Assembly (NCBI GenBank): GCA_964455935.1
Contig: CAYVZU010000112.1
Span: forward strand, 1 to 13,257
Reading direction: 5' to 3'
Origin: CAYVZU01 sp964455935
GTDB taxonomy: Bacteria > Fibrobacterota > CAYVZU01
DNA: 13,257 bases
The first letter of the stretch is position 1. Every line of letters starts with the position of its first letter. Under the pieces are notes generated by a model. That model did not search any database. It was not told the DNA's origin and saw only the letters and a program-made list of their open reading frames with translations. Below, in pieces: positions 7,088-13,257 of this stretch. Made by a program: the position numbers and the translations under genes.

Positions 7088-8521
7088 ATGAATGCGGCGC
7101 TGATCTGGCCAAAGGGTTTTGGCCGAATGGGAATTCCACTCGGGCTGGCCTACCTGAAGGCCAACACCGATCCCAACCGGCACAGCGTACGGATCTTTGA
7201 CTGCGCGCTGCGAGGCCTCGATGCGTCATCCCCTGAGTTGACCCGCGAGCTTTCGGCTTTCGCGCCAGGCGTTGTGGGCGTGTCCTGCTGGCACACAACC
7301 TTCGACGAAACGCTCGCGCTGTGCCGGAGGGTAAAAGACCTGAATCCTTCCATCCGGACCCTGGTGGGTGGGCCTTACGCAACCGTCTTGGCAGCACCAT
7401 TGATGGGCAGAGCCGAAGTGGATTTTGTTTTACGCGGGGAGGCCGAACGCGCGTTTCCGGCGTTTCTGGACGAATGCCAGCGGCGCCATCCAAGCTGGGA
7501 AAACGTCAAAGGCCTTGTTTACCGCCAAAGCGGCGGCACATTGGCCTTCAACGAAATGGACCGCGTTGCGCCGCTCGATTCCATACGGCCGCCCGACTAT
7601 GAAGCCATTCAACTCCCCGCATACCTGCGCGGCAACACCCGGTACAACTCGCCCGCCGCGAACAGTGCACCATTGTGGACGACCCGCGGCTGTCCTTTCC
7701 AATGCGCGTTCTGCGCGGTTCCCACTCTCAATGGAAGTGCGATCCGCAAACACAGCATTCCCTACTTAATGGAATGGATCCGACAGCTCCACGGGCGCGT
7801 TGCCATCCGCTGGTTTCAGATTCTCGATGACAACTTCACGTTCGACACCGAATTTGCGATGGCGTTCTGCCGCGGCGTCATCCACCTGGGCCTTGGCCAA
7901 ATCCGGTTCTCGCTCCCCAACGGGATGCGCTTCGACCGGGGTGGGCCAAAGCTGTGGTCGCTGATGAAAGCCGCGGGATTCGACTCGGTTACCATCGCCC
8001 CGGAGAGCGGCTCGCAACGTGTTGTCGATCGCATGGGCAAGGGGATCAACCTCGAGGCCCTCCCGCCGGTTCTGCGTGACATGCGCCGCGCGGGTCTGCG
8101 CGTACAGGCCTTTTTTATGCTGGGCTTTCCCGGCGAGACGCGCGCGGACTTGCGCGAAACAACGAAATTGATCCGCAAGGGCCGCTTCGATTTCATTCAC
8201 TTCAACTGTTTTCAACCCTTTCGGGGCACCCCTGTCCATTCCGCTCTGGTCCGCCAGGGCGCGATCGCGGAAGACCTGGCGCCCGCGACCTTCACGGGTG
8301 GCCGGCCTTCCTATATAACGCCCGGGTTGCGGGGGTTCAATTTTCGTTTCTATATTCTTCGTGCCTATCTTGCCTGGGCGTTGCGAAATCCCGGCAAGAT
8401 CGCCTATGCCGTCAGCCTCTACGGGCCGGGGCATATCCTGCGCGCCACTTTGCGAATGGGGATCCGTATTTTTGGATCACCCAAGGGACCGAAGGGACCT
8501 CAACAAAAAGGCCGATCATGA
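7088..8521 (+). CDS. B12-binding-type radical SAM protein (477 aa)
   Basis: An N-terminal Rossmann-like domain (about 1-150) has the features of the B12-binding radical SAM class: VGVSCWHTTF near 63-72, LVGGPYAT near 92-99 and DFVLRGEAE near 112-120. I see no clear DxHxxG, so cobalamin would have to bind base-off without a protein histidine, as in part of this class. The radical SAM core starts at TTRGCPFQCAFC with C202, C206 and C209; FQILDDNF (about 243-250), TIAPESGS (about 302-309) and FMLGFPGE (about 343-350) follow in the expected order. Members of this class methylate or rearrange unactivated carbons in sugars, lipids, hopanoids and natural products. The ATG at 7088 is chosen because the B12 domain starts directly there; GGTGG lies 3 nt upstream. 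The stop overlaps the next start as ATGA. The substrate is unknown. Confidence 0.87.
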   Translation: MNAALIWPKGFGRMGIPLGLAYLKANTDPNRHSVRIFDCALRGLDASSPELTRELSAFAPGVVGVSCWHTTFDETLALCRRVKDLNPSIRTLVGGPYATVLAAPLMGRAEVDFVLRGEAERAFPAFLDECQRRHPSWENVKGLVYRQSGGTLAFNEMDRVAPLDSIRPPDYEAIQLPAYLRGNTRYNSPAANSAPLWTTRGCPFQCAFCAVPTLNGSAIRKHSIPYLMEWIRQLHGRVAIRWFQILDDNFTFDTEFAMAFCRGVIHLGLGQIRFSLPNGMRFDRGGPKLWSLMKAAGFDSVTIAPESGSQRVVDRMGKGINLEALPPVLRDMRRAGLRVQAFFMLGFPGETRADLRETTKLIRKGRFDFIHFNCFQPFRGTPVHSALVRQGAIAEDLAPATFTGGRPSYITPGLRGFNFRFYILRAYLAWALRNPGKIAYAVSLYGPGHILRATLRMGIRIFGSPKGPKGPQQKGRS

Positions 8522-9768
8522 AAAAGGGCATCCCTTCAAACCTCCTTACGGCGGATCATGACGGGCACGCCCTGCGCTCGGGAAGGCACATTGTGGACCG
8601 GCAAAAGCTCACTGGGCAGGCGTTGAAAAAGGCCGGACTGCCAAACCAGTATACCGGCCACACCTTTCTCACTCAGAGGGAAAAGTTCCGCCTTGACGGG
8701 CACAAACTGCTCTATCATCTCGACCGTGTAAGGGCCTGGCAACAGGGGGAGCGGATAGCGCCGATTCAGATTGACATGGGGCTTACGAAGTTCTGCAACA
8801 TGAAGTGTTCCTACTGCATTGCCGTCACACAGGGCGGAATGAAACGAGGCCAACTGATCAAGCCGAAGGCTCTGCTGCGGTTCGTGGAGGATTGCGGTCG
8901 GTTGGGCGTGCGCAGCATCGCTTTTATCGGAGACGGAGAGCCCACGCTGAATCCCGCTCTCACCGATGCGGTTGTGCTCGCCGGCCAGAAGAGGATCGAT
9001 ACCGGGATCGCCACAAACGCGTTGATTCTGGATCCGGACCGGGCCGGGGAACTTCTCCAAAACTGCTCCTTCATCCGCATCAATCTGAGCGCCGCGAACG
9101 AAACAGCGTTCTCCCGCATCCATGGTCTGAAAGGGCGCTTTTTTTCGATGGTGGTCGAGAAGGTGAGATTCCTTGTTGAGTTGAAGCGAAAGCTTGGCGC
9201 GCCTTGCACCCTGGGCCTCCAGATGGTCCTGATTCCGGAGAACTTCGACCAAATCCTCCCCCTCGCGAAGTTGGGGCGAGGACTGGGTGTCGATTATTTC
9301 CAGGTCAAACAGTGCTCCGATACGGAATACGGAGAACTGGGGATCCACAGCGGCGACTACGCCCTGGCGGAAAAGGACCTTGCGGCAGCCGAGACGATGG
9401 CGACCGACGACTATCAAGTCACGGTCAAATGGAACAAGATCAACATCGCGGCGGAGACCGACATCTACCGCCAGGGCTGCCGGAAGTACGATATCTGCCA
9501 CGGCACGCCCTTTCTGGGGCAGATCAGCGGAAACGGCAAGGTCTATCCCTGCGGGCCCTTCTTTGGCAAGGAGCGTTTCTGCATGGGGGATATCAACCGC
9601 GACTCATACTATGACATTGTGCGCGGCGACAACTATTGGCAAATTCAGCGCCAGATCCGGGAACTGGTTGACGTACACCGCGATTGCACCATCGGCTGTC
9701 GCCAGGATTACATCAATAAATTTCTCTGGGACCTGATGAACCCTCCGCAGCATATCAACTTCATCTGA
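8518..9768 (+). CDS. Radical SAM/SPASM protein, polysaccharide-locus type (416 aa)
   Basis: CX3CX2C lies at C93, C97 and C100 (CNMKCSYC). GDGEPTLNP (138-146) stands at the GGEP position. The C-terminal SPASM-like part has C321, C327, then GNGKVYPC (a GX4C element ending at C345), C355, C390 and C394, enough for auxiliary [4Fe-4S] binding. About 90 residues precede the cluster motif, including GHKLLYHLDRVRAW, and the protein ends HINFI. From memory, this N-terminal segment and -NFI tail recur in radical SAM proteins of O-antigen and capsule loci; that is a recognition call, not a search result. SPASM enzymes typically do epimerisation, dehydrogenation or C-C/C-S bond chemistry. The start overlaps the previous stop (ATGA) with AAAAGG six bases upstream. 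It is the second gene of the rightward operon, eight nucleotides before the ThDP enzyme. The substrate is probably a sugar (inference). Confidence 0.87.
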   Translation: MKKGIPSNLLTADHDGHALRSGRHIVDRQKLTGQALKKAGLPNQYTGHTFLTQREKFRLDGHKLLYHLDRVRAWQQGERIAPIQIDMGLTKFCNMKCSYCIAVTQGGMKRGQLIKPKALLRFVEDCGRLGVRSIAFIGDGEPTLNPALTDAVVLAGQKRIDTGIATNALILDPDRAGELLQNCSFIRINLSAANETAFSRIHGLKGRFFSMVVEKVRFLVELKRKLGAPCTLGLQMVLIPENFDQILPLAKLGRGLGVDYFQVKQCSDTEYGELGIHSGDYALAEKDLAAAETMATDDYQVTVKWNKINIAAETDIYRQGCRKYDICHGTPFLGQISGNGKVYPCGPFFGKERFCMGDINRDSYYDIVRGDNYWQIQRQIRELVDVHRDCTIGCRQDYINKFLWDLMNPPQHINFI

Positions 9769-9770
9769 GG
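9767..9770 (+). promoter_or_regulatory. Ribosome binding site GAGG for the ThDP enzyme
   Basis: GAGG overlaps the TGA of the preceding radical SAM gene and lies six bases before the ATG at 9777. This supports that start and suggests coupled translation. Confidence 0.55.
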
Positions 9771-9776
9771 CACCGC

Positions 9777-11570
9777 ATGCGCCTGGCCGATTATGTTTTT
9801 GCGACCGTTGCGGATTGGGGCGTTACGCACGTCTTTGCGGTCTGCGGGGGCGCGGCCATGCATCTTGTGGATGCGGCGGGCCTCCAGCGCCGGTTGCGCT
9901 ATGTTGCCGTGCAGCACGAGCAGGCCGCCGCCATGGCGGCCGAAGGCTACGCGCGTATCACGGGGCGGCCCGGCGTTGTTCTGGTCACGTCCGGGCCGGG
10001 CGGCACCAATACGCTTACGGGTGTTTGCGGAGCCTGGATCGATTCCATTCCCATGGTCGTGATTTCGGGCCAGGTCACCACCGATTCCCTGGTGCGGGAT
10101 ACGGGCCTTCGGCAGTTCGGCATACAGGAGACAGACATTGTCCGGCTGGTCGGGCCCGTGACCAAGTATGCCGTCACGGTGGAGAATGCGCTAGAGATCA
10201 AGTACCATCTTCAGAAAGCTTTCCACCTGGCGACAACCGGAAGGCCCGGGCCTGTCTGGATCGACATTCCTCTCGATGTCCAAAGCCGGCTGGTTGAACC
10301 GGCCCGGCTCAAGGGATTCCTGCCTCCGGCGGCGCGCACCCAACCGGCCGGCTTGCGCCGCAAAGCCGCTGCCATCGCGGGCGCGCTGGCCACCGCGCGG
10401 CGCCCCGTGATTATCGCCGGCTACGGAATTCGAAGCGCAGCCGCGCAGCGGGAATTCCGCCGCCTTGTCGACCGCTTGGGCGTGCCCGTGGTGACCTCGT
10501 GGACGGCCGCCGATCTTATCCCCACACGCCACACGCTTTACGCGGGCCGAAGCGGGATTTTCGGCGAGCGGGCGGCCAACTTCGCGGTCCAGAACGCGGA
10601 CTTTCTTCTGATCCTGGGATCGCGGCTGTCGGTTCCACAGATCGGCTATCACTGGCGGGCATTTGCCCGGTCGGCGAAAAAGGCCATGGTGGATATCGAT
10701 GCGCCCGAACTGCAAAAGCCCTCGCTGACGCTGAACTGGGCGGTTTGCGCCGACATCGGCGAGTTCCTCCGGGAATTGGCTCCCATCGCCGGACGAAACG
10801 GCAGGCTTTCGGTTGAACCCTGGCGCCGGCAATGCCGGCAATGGAAGAGGCGGTATCCCGTCGTCCTCCCCGAGTATGCGCGCATGCCCGCGGGCGTGAA
10901 CTCGTTCCACTTCATCGACGTGCTCTCGCGCAGGCTCGATCGCCGGGCCGTTGTGGTCACCGATATGGGCACCTCCTTCACCTGCACCATGCAGGCGTTT
11001 CAAACCAGAGCCGGCCAGCGGCTCTTTACCTCCAGCGGCCACGCTTCCATGGGATTCGGATTGCCGGGGGCCATTGGGGCCTGCTGTGCGGCCGGACGAA
11101 AGGTGGTCTGCATTTCCGGCGACGGCGGACTCCAGATGAATGTGCAGGAACTACAGACCCTGGTCCATTACCGTCTGCCCGTTCTGCTCTTTGTCTTGAA
11201 CAACGGCGGATATTTAACGATCAAGCTGATGCAGAAGAATCATTTTGGCCGGTTGACGGGGTCCGATGCCGGGAGCGGATTGAGTTGCCCCAGCATCCTT
11301 CGCATCGCAAAGGCCTACGGGATTCCCGCCATTCGCTTCCGCAACGCGCAGCAACTGCGGGCCGGAATCGACCGGGTCCTTGCGCAGCCGGGTCCCTTCC
11401 TCTGCGAGATTATGATGCCGGACATGCAGCCACTTGTCCCCCGCCTCGCTTCGGCCCGGCGGCCGGACGGTTCCATGGCCCCCCGCCCGCTCGAAGATCT
11501 TTACCCATTCCTGGATCGCAGGGAATTCCTTTCGAACATGCTCGTCCCGCCGTGGGAACCGCCGAACTAG
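9777..11570 (+). CDS. ThDP-dependent acetolactate-synthase-like enzyme (597 aa)
   Basis: All three domains of the IlvB-type ThDP family are present. The N-terminal PYR domain has the ThDP-activating Glu48 (QHEQAAAMAAEGYARITG) and TSGPGGTN (71-78). The central domain (about 190-340) carries IIAGYGIRS. The C-terminal PP domain has GHASMGFGLPGAIG, then the ThDP/Mg motif G448-D449-G450 to N475-N476. The length fits IlvB relatives, but no regulatory-subunit gene (IlvN) is adjacent and no branched-chain amino acid gene is nearby. The tail (RPLEDLYPFLDRREFLSNM) resembles ThDP enzymes I associate with surface-polysaccharide loci; YerE, which adds a two-carbon branch to a keto sugar, is the best-known precedent. 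GAGG (9767-9770) overlaps the previous stop, six bases before the ATG. It probably decarboxylates a 2-keto acid and transfers the C2 unit to a sugar or other carbonyl. Classical acetolactate synthesis is the main alternative. Confidence 0.88.
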   Translation: MRLADYVFATVADWGVTHVFAVCGGAAMHLVDAAGLQRRLRYVAVQHEQAAAMAAEGYARITGRPGVVLVTSGPGGTNTLTGVCGAWIDSIPMVVISGQVTTDSLVRDTGLRQFGIQETDIVRLVGPVTKYAVTVENALEIKYHLQKAFHLATTGRPGPVWIDIPLDVQSRLVEPARLKGFLPPAARTQPAGLRRKAAAIAGALATARRPVIIAGYGIRSAAAQREFRRLVDRLGVPVVTSWTAADLIPTRHTLYAGRSGIFGERAANFAVQNADFLLILGSRLSVPQIGYHWRAFARSAKKAMVDIDAPELQKPSLTLNWAVCADIGEFLRELAPIAGRNGRLSVEPWRRQCRQWKRRYPVVLPEYARMPAGVNSFHFIDVLSRRLDRRAVVVTDMGTSFTCTMQAFQTRAGQRLFTSSGHASMGFGLPGAIGACCAAGRKVVCISGDGGLQMNVQELQTLVHYRLPVLLFVLNNGGYLTIKLMQKNHFGRLTGSDAGSGLSCPSILRIAKAYGIPAIRFRNAQQLRAGIDRVLAQPGPFLCEIMMPDMQPLVPRLASARRPDGSMAPRPLEDLYPFLDRREFLSNMLVPPWEPPN

Positions 11571-11571
11571 C

Positions 11572-11575
11572 GGAG
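11572..11575 (+). promoter_or_regulatory. Ribosome binding site GGAG deciding a TTG start
   Basis: GGAG lies seven bases before TTG at 11583 and just after the TAG of the ThDP gene. The protein read from this TTG (MKVLFTNSPL) begins as B12-binding radical SAM proteins usually do, so the rare start codon is credible. Confidence 0.6.
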
Positions 11576-11582
11576 CGCAGCA

Positions 11583-12992
11583 TTGAAGGTCCTCTTCACG
11601 AACTCGCCCCTTCACCATTCGCACGGACATACCTTCACGCAGCCTGACTGGCCGTCATTCGTGCTGCCGCTATTGGCCGGGATCGCCGGGCCCCGGCATG
11701 AAGTCAGGCTTCACGACAACACCGAACTTCGGTTCCGATCCAATCGGGTTTGGCAAGCCATCCACGAATTTGGCCCGCAGGTCGTGGGGTTCAGCATTAT
11801 GGCGGCGCGCGACGTGTTCCGGACCCTGGAGTTGGTCCGTCAAGTTCGGGCGTCTCATCCCAACTTGTTTCTGACCGCGGGCGGCCAGGCGGCCTCCTTC
11901 CACGATGAGTTGCTTCTGCGGGGCGGAATCGATGTGGTCGTTCGGGGCGAGGGGGAGCAGACCCTTGTCGAACTCCTTGGCACGGGCTGCGCGCGATCCG
12001 ATGACTTCTTTCCCATTGCGGGCCTGTCCTTCCTGCGTGACGGCGCACTGGTCCGGACGCCGGATCGGGCTCTTCTTGCCAATCTCGATGATTCGCCGTT
12101 TCCCGCCGTATCGCTTCTTGCCGCACGAAAGTCGCGCTGGTTTCCGGGACGCCTGGCGGGATCCATGGAGACCTCGCGCGGCTGTCCTTTTGACTGCAAT
12201 TTCTGCGCCGTGACCACGTTCTGGCGGGGCCGCTTTCGCGAAAAGAGCAATGACCGCATTCTGGCCGAGCTCGAACTCCTGGTTCGAACCGGCCGGTCGC
12301 ATCTCTACCTGGCCGACGATAACTTCGCCATGAACGCGGCAAAGCACGAGCAGCTCTTCGAACAGATTCTCCGCCGCGGGATAAATGTGCGGCTCTTCGC
12401 TCAAATGCGGACCGATACGGTGGCGCAAAACCCGGGAATGATCGCCCTGGCATCCCGGGCCGGGCTCTACGGCGCGCTGATTGGGTTCGACAGCTATGAG
12501 CCGGCCGCGTTCGCCGATATGGACAAACACGGGAGCGCGGATCTCAATGCCCGTTGCGCCGAGGTCCTTCGCAAGAACAGGATCATGATCTTCGGGTCGC
12601 ACATCTACGGTCTGCCCGGGCAGAAAGAGCCGCGGGATTTCGCAAGGACCTTCTGGCTTGGGCGGAGGAATTCGGACCTTTTCCGCATGCCGCATTTTTC
12701 GCTTTTGCCCGGGACCAAGATGTATGGCAGGCTTGTTGCCCCGAGGGCCTCCGACCGGGCTTTCGGCAAGGACGATGCTCGCGTTTTCATCCGTTCCGGA
12801 CCGGACCAGAAGCGGTTCCGGCGCTGGTACCAGATTTACAATCTTCTCAACATTCTGCTGCCCGATGAAATACTGAAAACGCTCTTTCACCCCAACCCGA
12901 GCGTGCGCAAGATTAAGCAGTACGGCTACCGCGGAATGCTATTCCATTATGGCTACAGGGTACTGCGGGCGCTTCGTCTTTGCGATATTTAG
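11583..12992 (+). CDS. Second B12-binding-type radical SAM protein, TTG start (469 aa)
   Basis: The N-terminal B12-binding-like domain (about 1-150) starts MKVLFTNSP and holds VVGFSIMAARD (67-77), LTAGGQAASF (97-106) and VVVRGEGEQTL (118-128). As in the first gene of this operon, a DxHxxG histidine is not evident. The radical SAM core has ETSRGCPFDCNFC with C201, C205 and C208, then LYLADDNFAM (241-250), GALIGFDSYEP (297-307) and HIYGLPGQKEP (340-350). The layout parallels the 477-aa protein at the other end of the operon, but the two diverge strongly, so they probably act on different positions or substrates. The start is TTG with GGAG upstream; no closer ATG would keep the B12 domain. Likely reaction: methylation or rearrangement at an unactivated carbon, by family analogy. 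The gene ends in TAG, the first three bases of an inverted repeat. Confidence 0.86.
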   Translation: MKVLFTNSPLHHSHGHTFTQPDWPSFVLPLLAGIAGPRHEVRLHDNTELRFRSNRVWQAIHEFGPQVVGFSIMAARDVFRTLELVRQVRASHPNLFLTAGGQAASFHDELLLRGGIDVVVRGEGEQTLVELLGTGCARSDDFFPIAGLSFLRDGALVRTPDRALLANLDDSPFPAVSLLAARKSRWFPGRLAGSMETSRGCPFDCNFCAVTTFWRGRFREKSNDRILAELELLVRTGRSHLYLADDNFAMNAAKHEQLFEQILRRGINVRLFAQMRTDTVAQNPGMIALASRAGLYGALIGFDSYEPAAFADMDKHGSADLNARCAEVLRKNRIMIFGSHIYGLPGQKEPRDFARTFWLGRRNSDLFRMPHFSLLPGTKMYGRLVAPRASDRAFGKDDARVFIRSGPDQKRFRRWYQIYNLLNILLPDEILKTLFHPNPSVRKIKQYGYRGMLFHYGYRVLRALRLCDI

Positions 12993-13080
12993 CCCGATCC
13001 ATTCACAACCATTTCCACTGCGGCCCGCAAGTAGCGCTTGTGACCCTCGTGGACGAAAGTTCATGAATAGATCGGGGCTA
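12990..13080. repeat. Imperfect inverted repeat spanning the convergent 3' ends
   Basis: The arm at 12990-13006 reads TAGCCCGATCCATTCAC. The minus-strand reading of 13063-13080 is TAGCCCCGATCTATTCAT. They differ by one inserted C and two C/T changes, around a spacer of about 56 nt. The first three bases of each arm are the stop codon of the convergent gene on that side. The spacer has only minor pairing potential. There is no T-run, so it is not a classical intrinsic terminator. It could be a small repeat element, a recombination site or a bidirectional terminator; I cannot choose between these. Confidence 0.65.
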
Positions 13081-13257
13081 GAAGCGAAGGCGCCATAGAC
13101 GGGCCAGGGATGCAAGTGTCCCCAAAATGCTGGCCGGCCGAAAGACCCGGGTCGTGTTGCGGGAGGTGCAGCGCAGGTAAATACCCACCTCGCGAACGCT
13201 GCTTCCGTCACGGATCAGCCGGACCAGGGTCTCTGCCTGGAAACCGGGCCCTCGCGG
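13078..13257 (-). CDS. GT2-family glycosyltransferase, C-terminal fragment (5' end outside window)
   Basis: Fifty-nine codons and a TAG stop (13080-13078) are visible; the rest lies beyond the right edge. The fragment contains GFQAETLVRLIRDG, then VREVGIYLRC, then a basic TSRNTTRVFR stretch and LGTLASLARLWRLRF at the end. This is the C-terminal pattern of dolichyl-phosphate-mannose-synthase-like GT2 proteins: an aromatic-acidic helix that packs against the active site, a strand reading V-x-E-V-x-I, a basic segment normally G-x-S-x4, then a terminal hydrophobic or amphipathic helix. Such enzymes often make the polyprenyl-phosphate sugars that GT-C enzymes use, which would fit the leftward operon. 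It is transcribed toward the rightward operon. The family call is moderate because only the tail is seen; an unrelated surface-polysaccharide GT2 is equally possible. Confidence 0.6.
   Translation of the reverse strand, partial: PRGPGFQAETLVRLIRDGSSVREVGIYLRCTSRNTTRVFRPASILGTLASLARLWRLRF

Noticed and set aside
8536..9501. 321-codon minus-strand open frame
   Set aside because: It is antisense to the SPASM radical SAM gene and has no domain motif.
9777..11570. Assignment as housekeeping acetolactate synthase (ilvB)
   Set aside because: There is no adjacent IlvN or branched-chain amino acid gene. The tail and neighbours point to a polysaccharide or specialised pathway, so a gene symbol would overstate the evidence.
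11670..12890. 406-codon minus-strand open frame
   Set aside because: It is antisense to the second B12-type radical SAM gene, whose motifs are unambiguous. The antisense protein shows only shadow composition.
7088..12992. RiPP biosynthesis cluster (SPASM and radical SAM maturases)
   Set aside because: No short precursor ORF, leader-binding domain, protease or exporter is visible between or beside the genes, and gaps are too small to hide one. The N- and C-terminal features of the SPASM protein fit sugar loci better.
12993..13077. Rho-independent terminator between the convergent genes
   Set aside because: There is no GC-rich hairpin with a short loop followed by a T-run; the paired arms are about 56 nt apart. 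It is reported as an inverted repeat instead.

Overview
The window comes from a GC-rich bacterial genome with Gram-negative-style surface chemistry. Its membrane GT-C proteins with C-terminal TPR repeats, together with several radical SAM enzymes, suggest an uncultured lineage (for example Omnitrophota, Hydrogenedentota, Planctomycetota or a deltaproteobacterial relative). No taxonomic marker gene is present, so this placement is only a guess. Nothing here is core information processing. The region reads as an accessory surface-glycan or cell-envelope locus.

Layout: two gene blocks diverge from one short intergenic region (6974-7087). The leftward block (6973 down to 1 and beyond) starts with an ArnT/PMT-like GT-C membrane protein. 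It continues with a TMTC-like membrane-TPR protein, a small radical SAM protein with a dense C-terminal cysteine cluster, a second TMTC-like protein, and a third TMTC-like protein cut by the window edge. Three of its four junctions are 4-nt stop/start overlaps (TTGA or ATGA) and the other is a 14-nt gap, so it looks like one translationally coupled operon.

The rightward block (7088-12992) has four genes: a B12-binding-type radical SAM protein, a SPASM-type radical SAM protein of a kind I associate with polysaccharide loci, an acetolactate-synthase-like ThDP enzyme, and a second B12-binding-type radical SAM protein. Spacings are a 4-nt overlap, 8 nt and 12 nt, again consistent with one transcript. 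At the right edge the C-terminus of a GT2 glycosyltransferase converges on this block. The two stop codons sit at the outer ends of an imperfect inverted repeat (12990-13080).

Working model (inference): the rightward block makes an unusual sugar or lipid building block, with radical chemistry at unactivated carbons and ThDP-dependent C2 transfer. The leftward block uses polyprenyl-linked sugars at the membrane to decorate proteins, lipids or glycans outside the cytoplasm, with its own radical SAM enzyme co-translated. No sugar-nucleotide enzyme, transporter, transposase, tRNA, rRNA or CRISPR array is visible. Substrates cannot be named from sequence alone.
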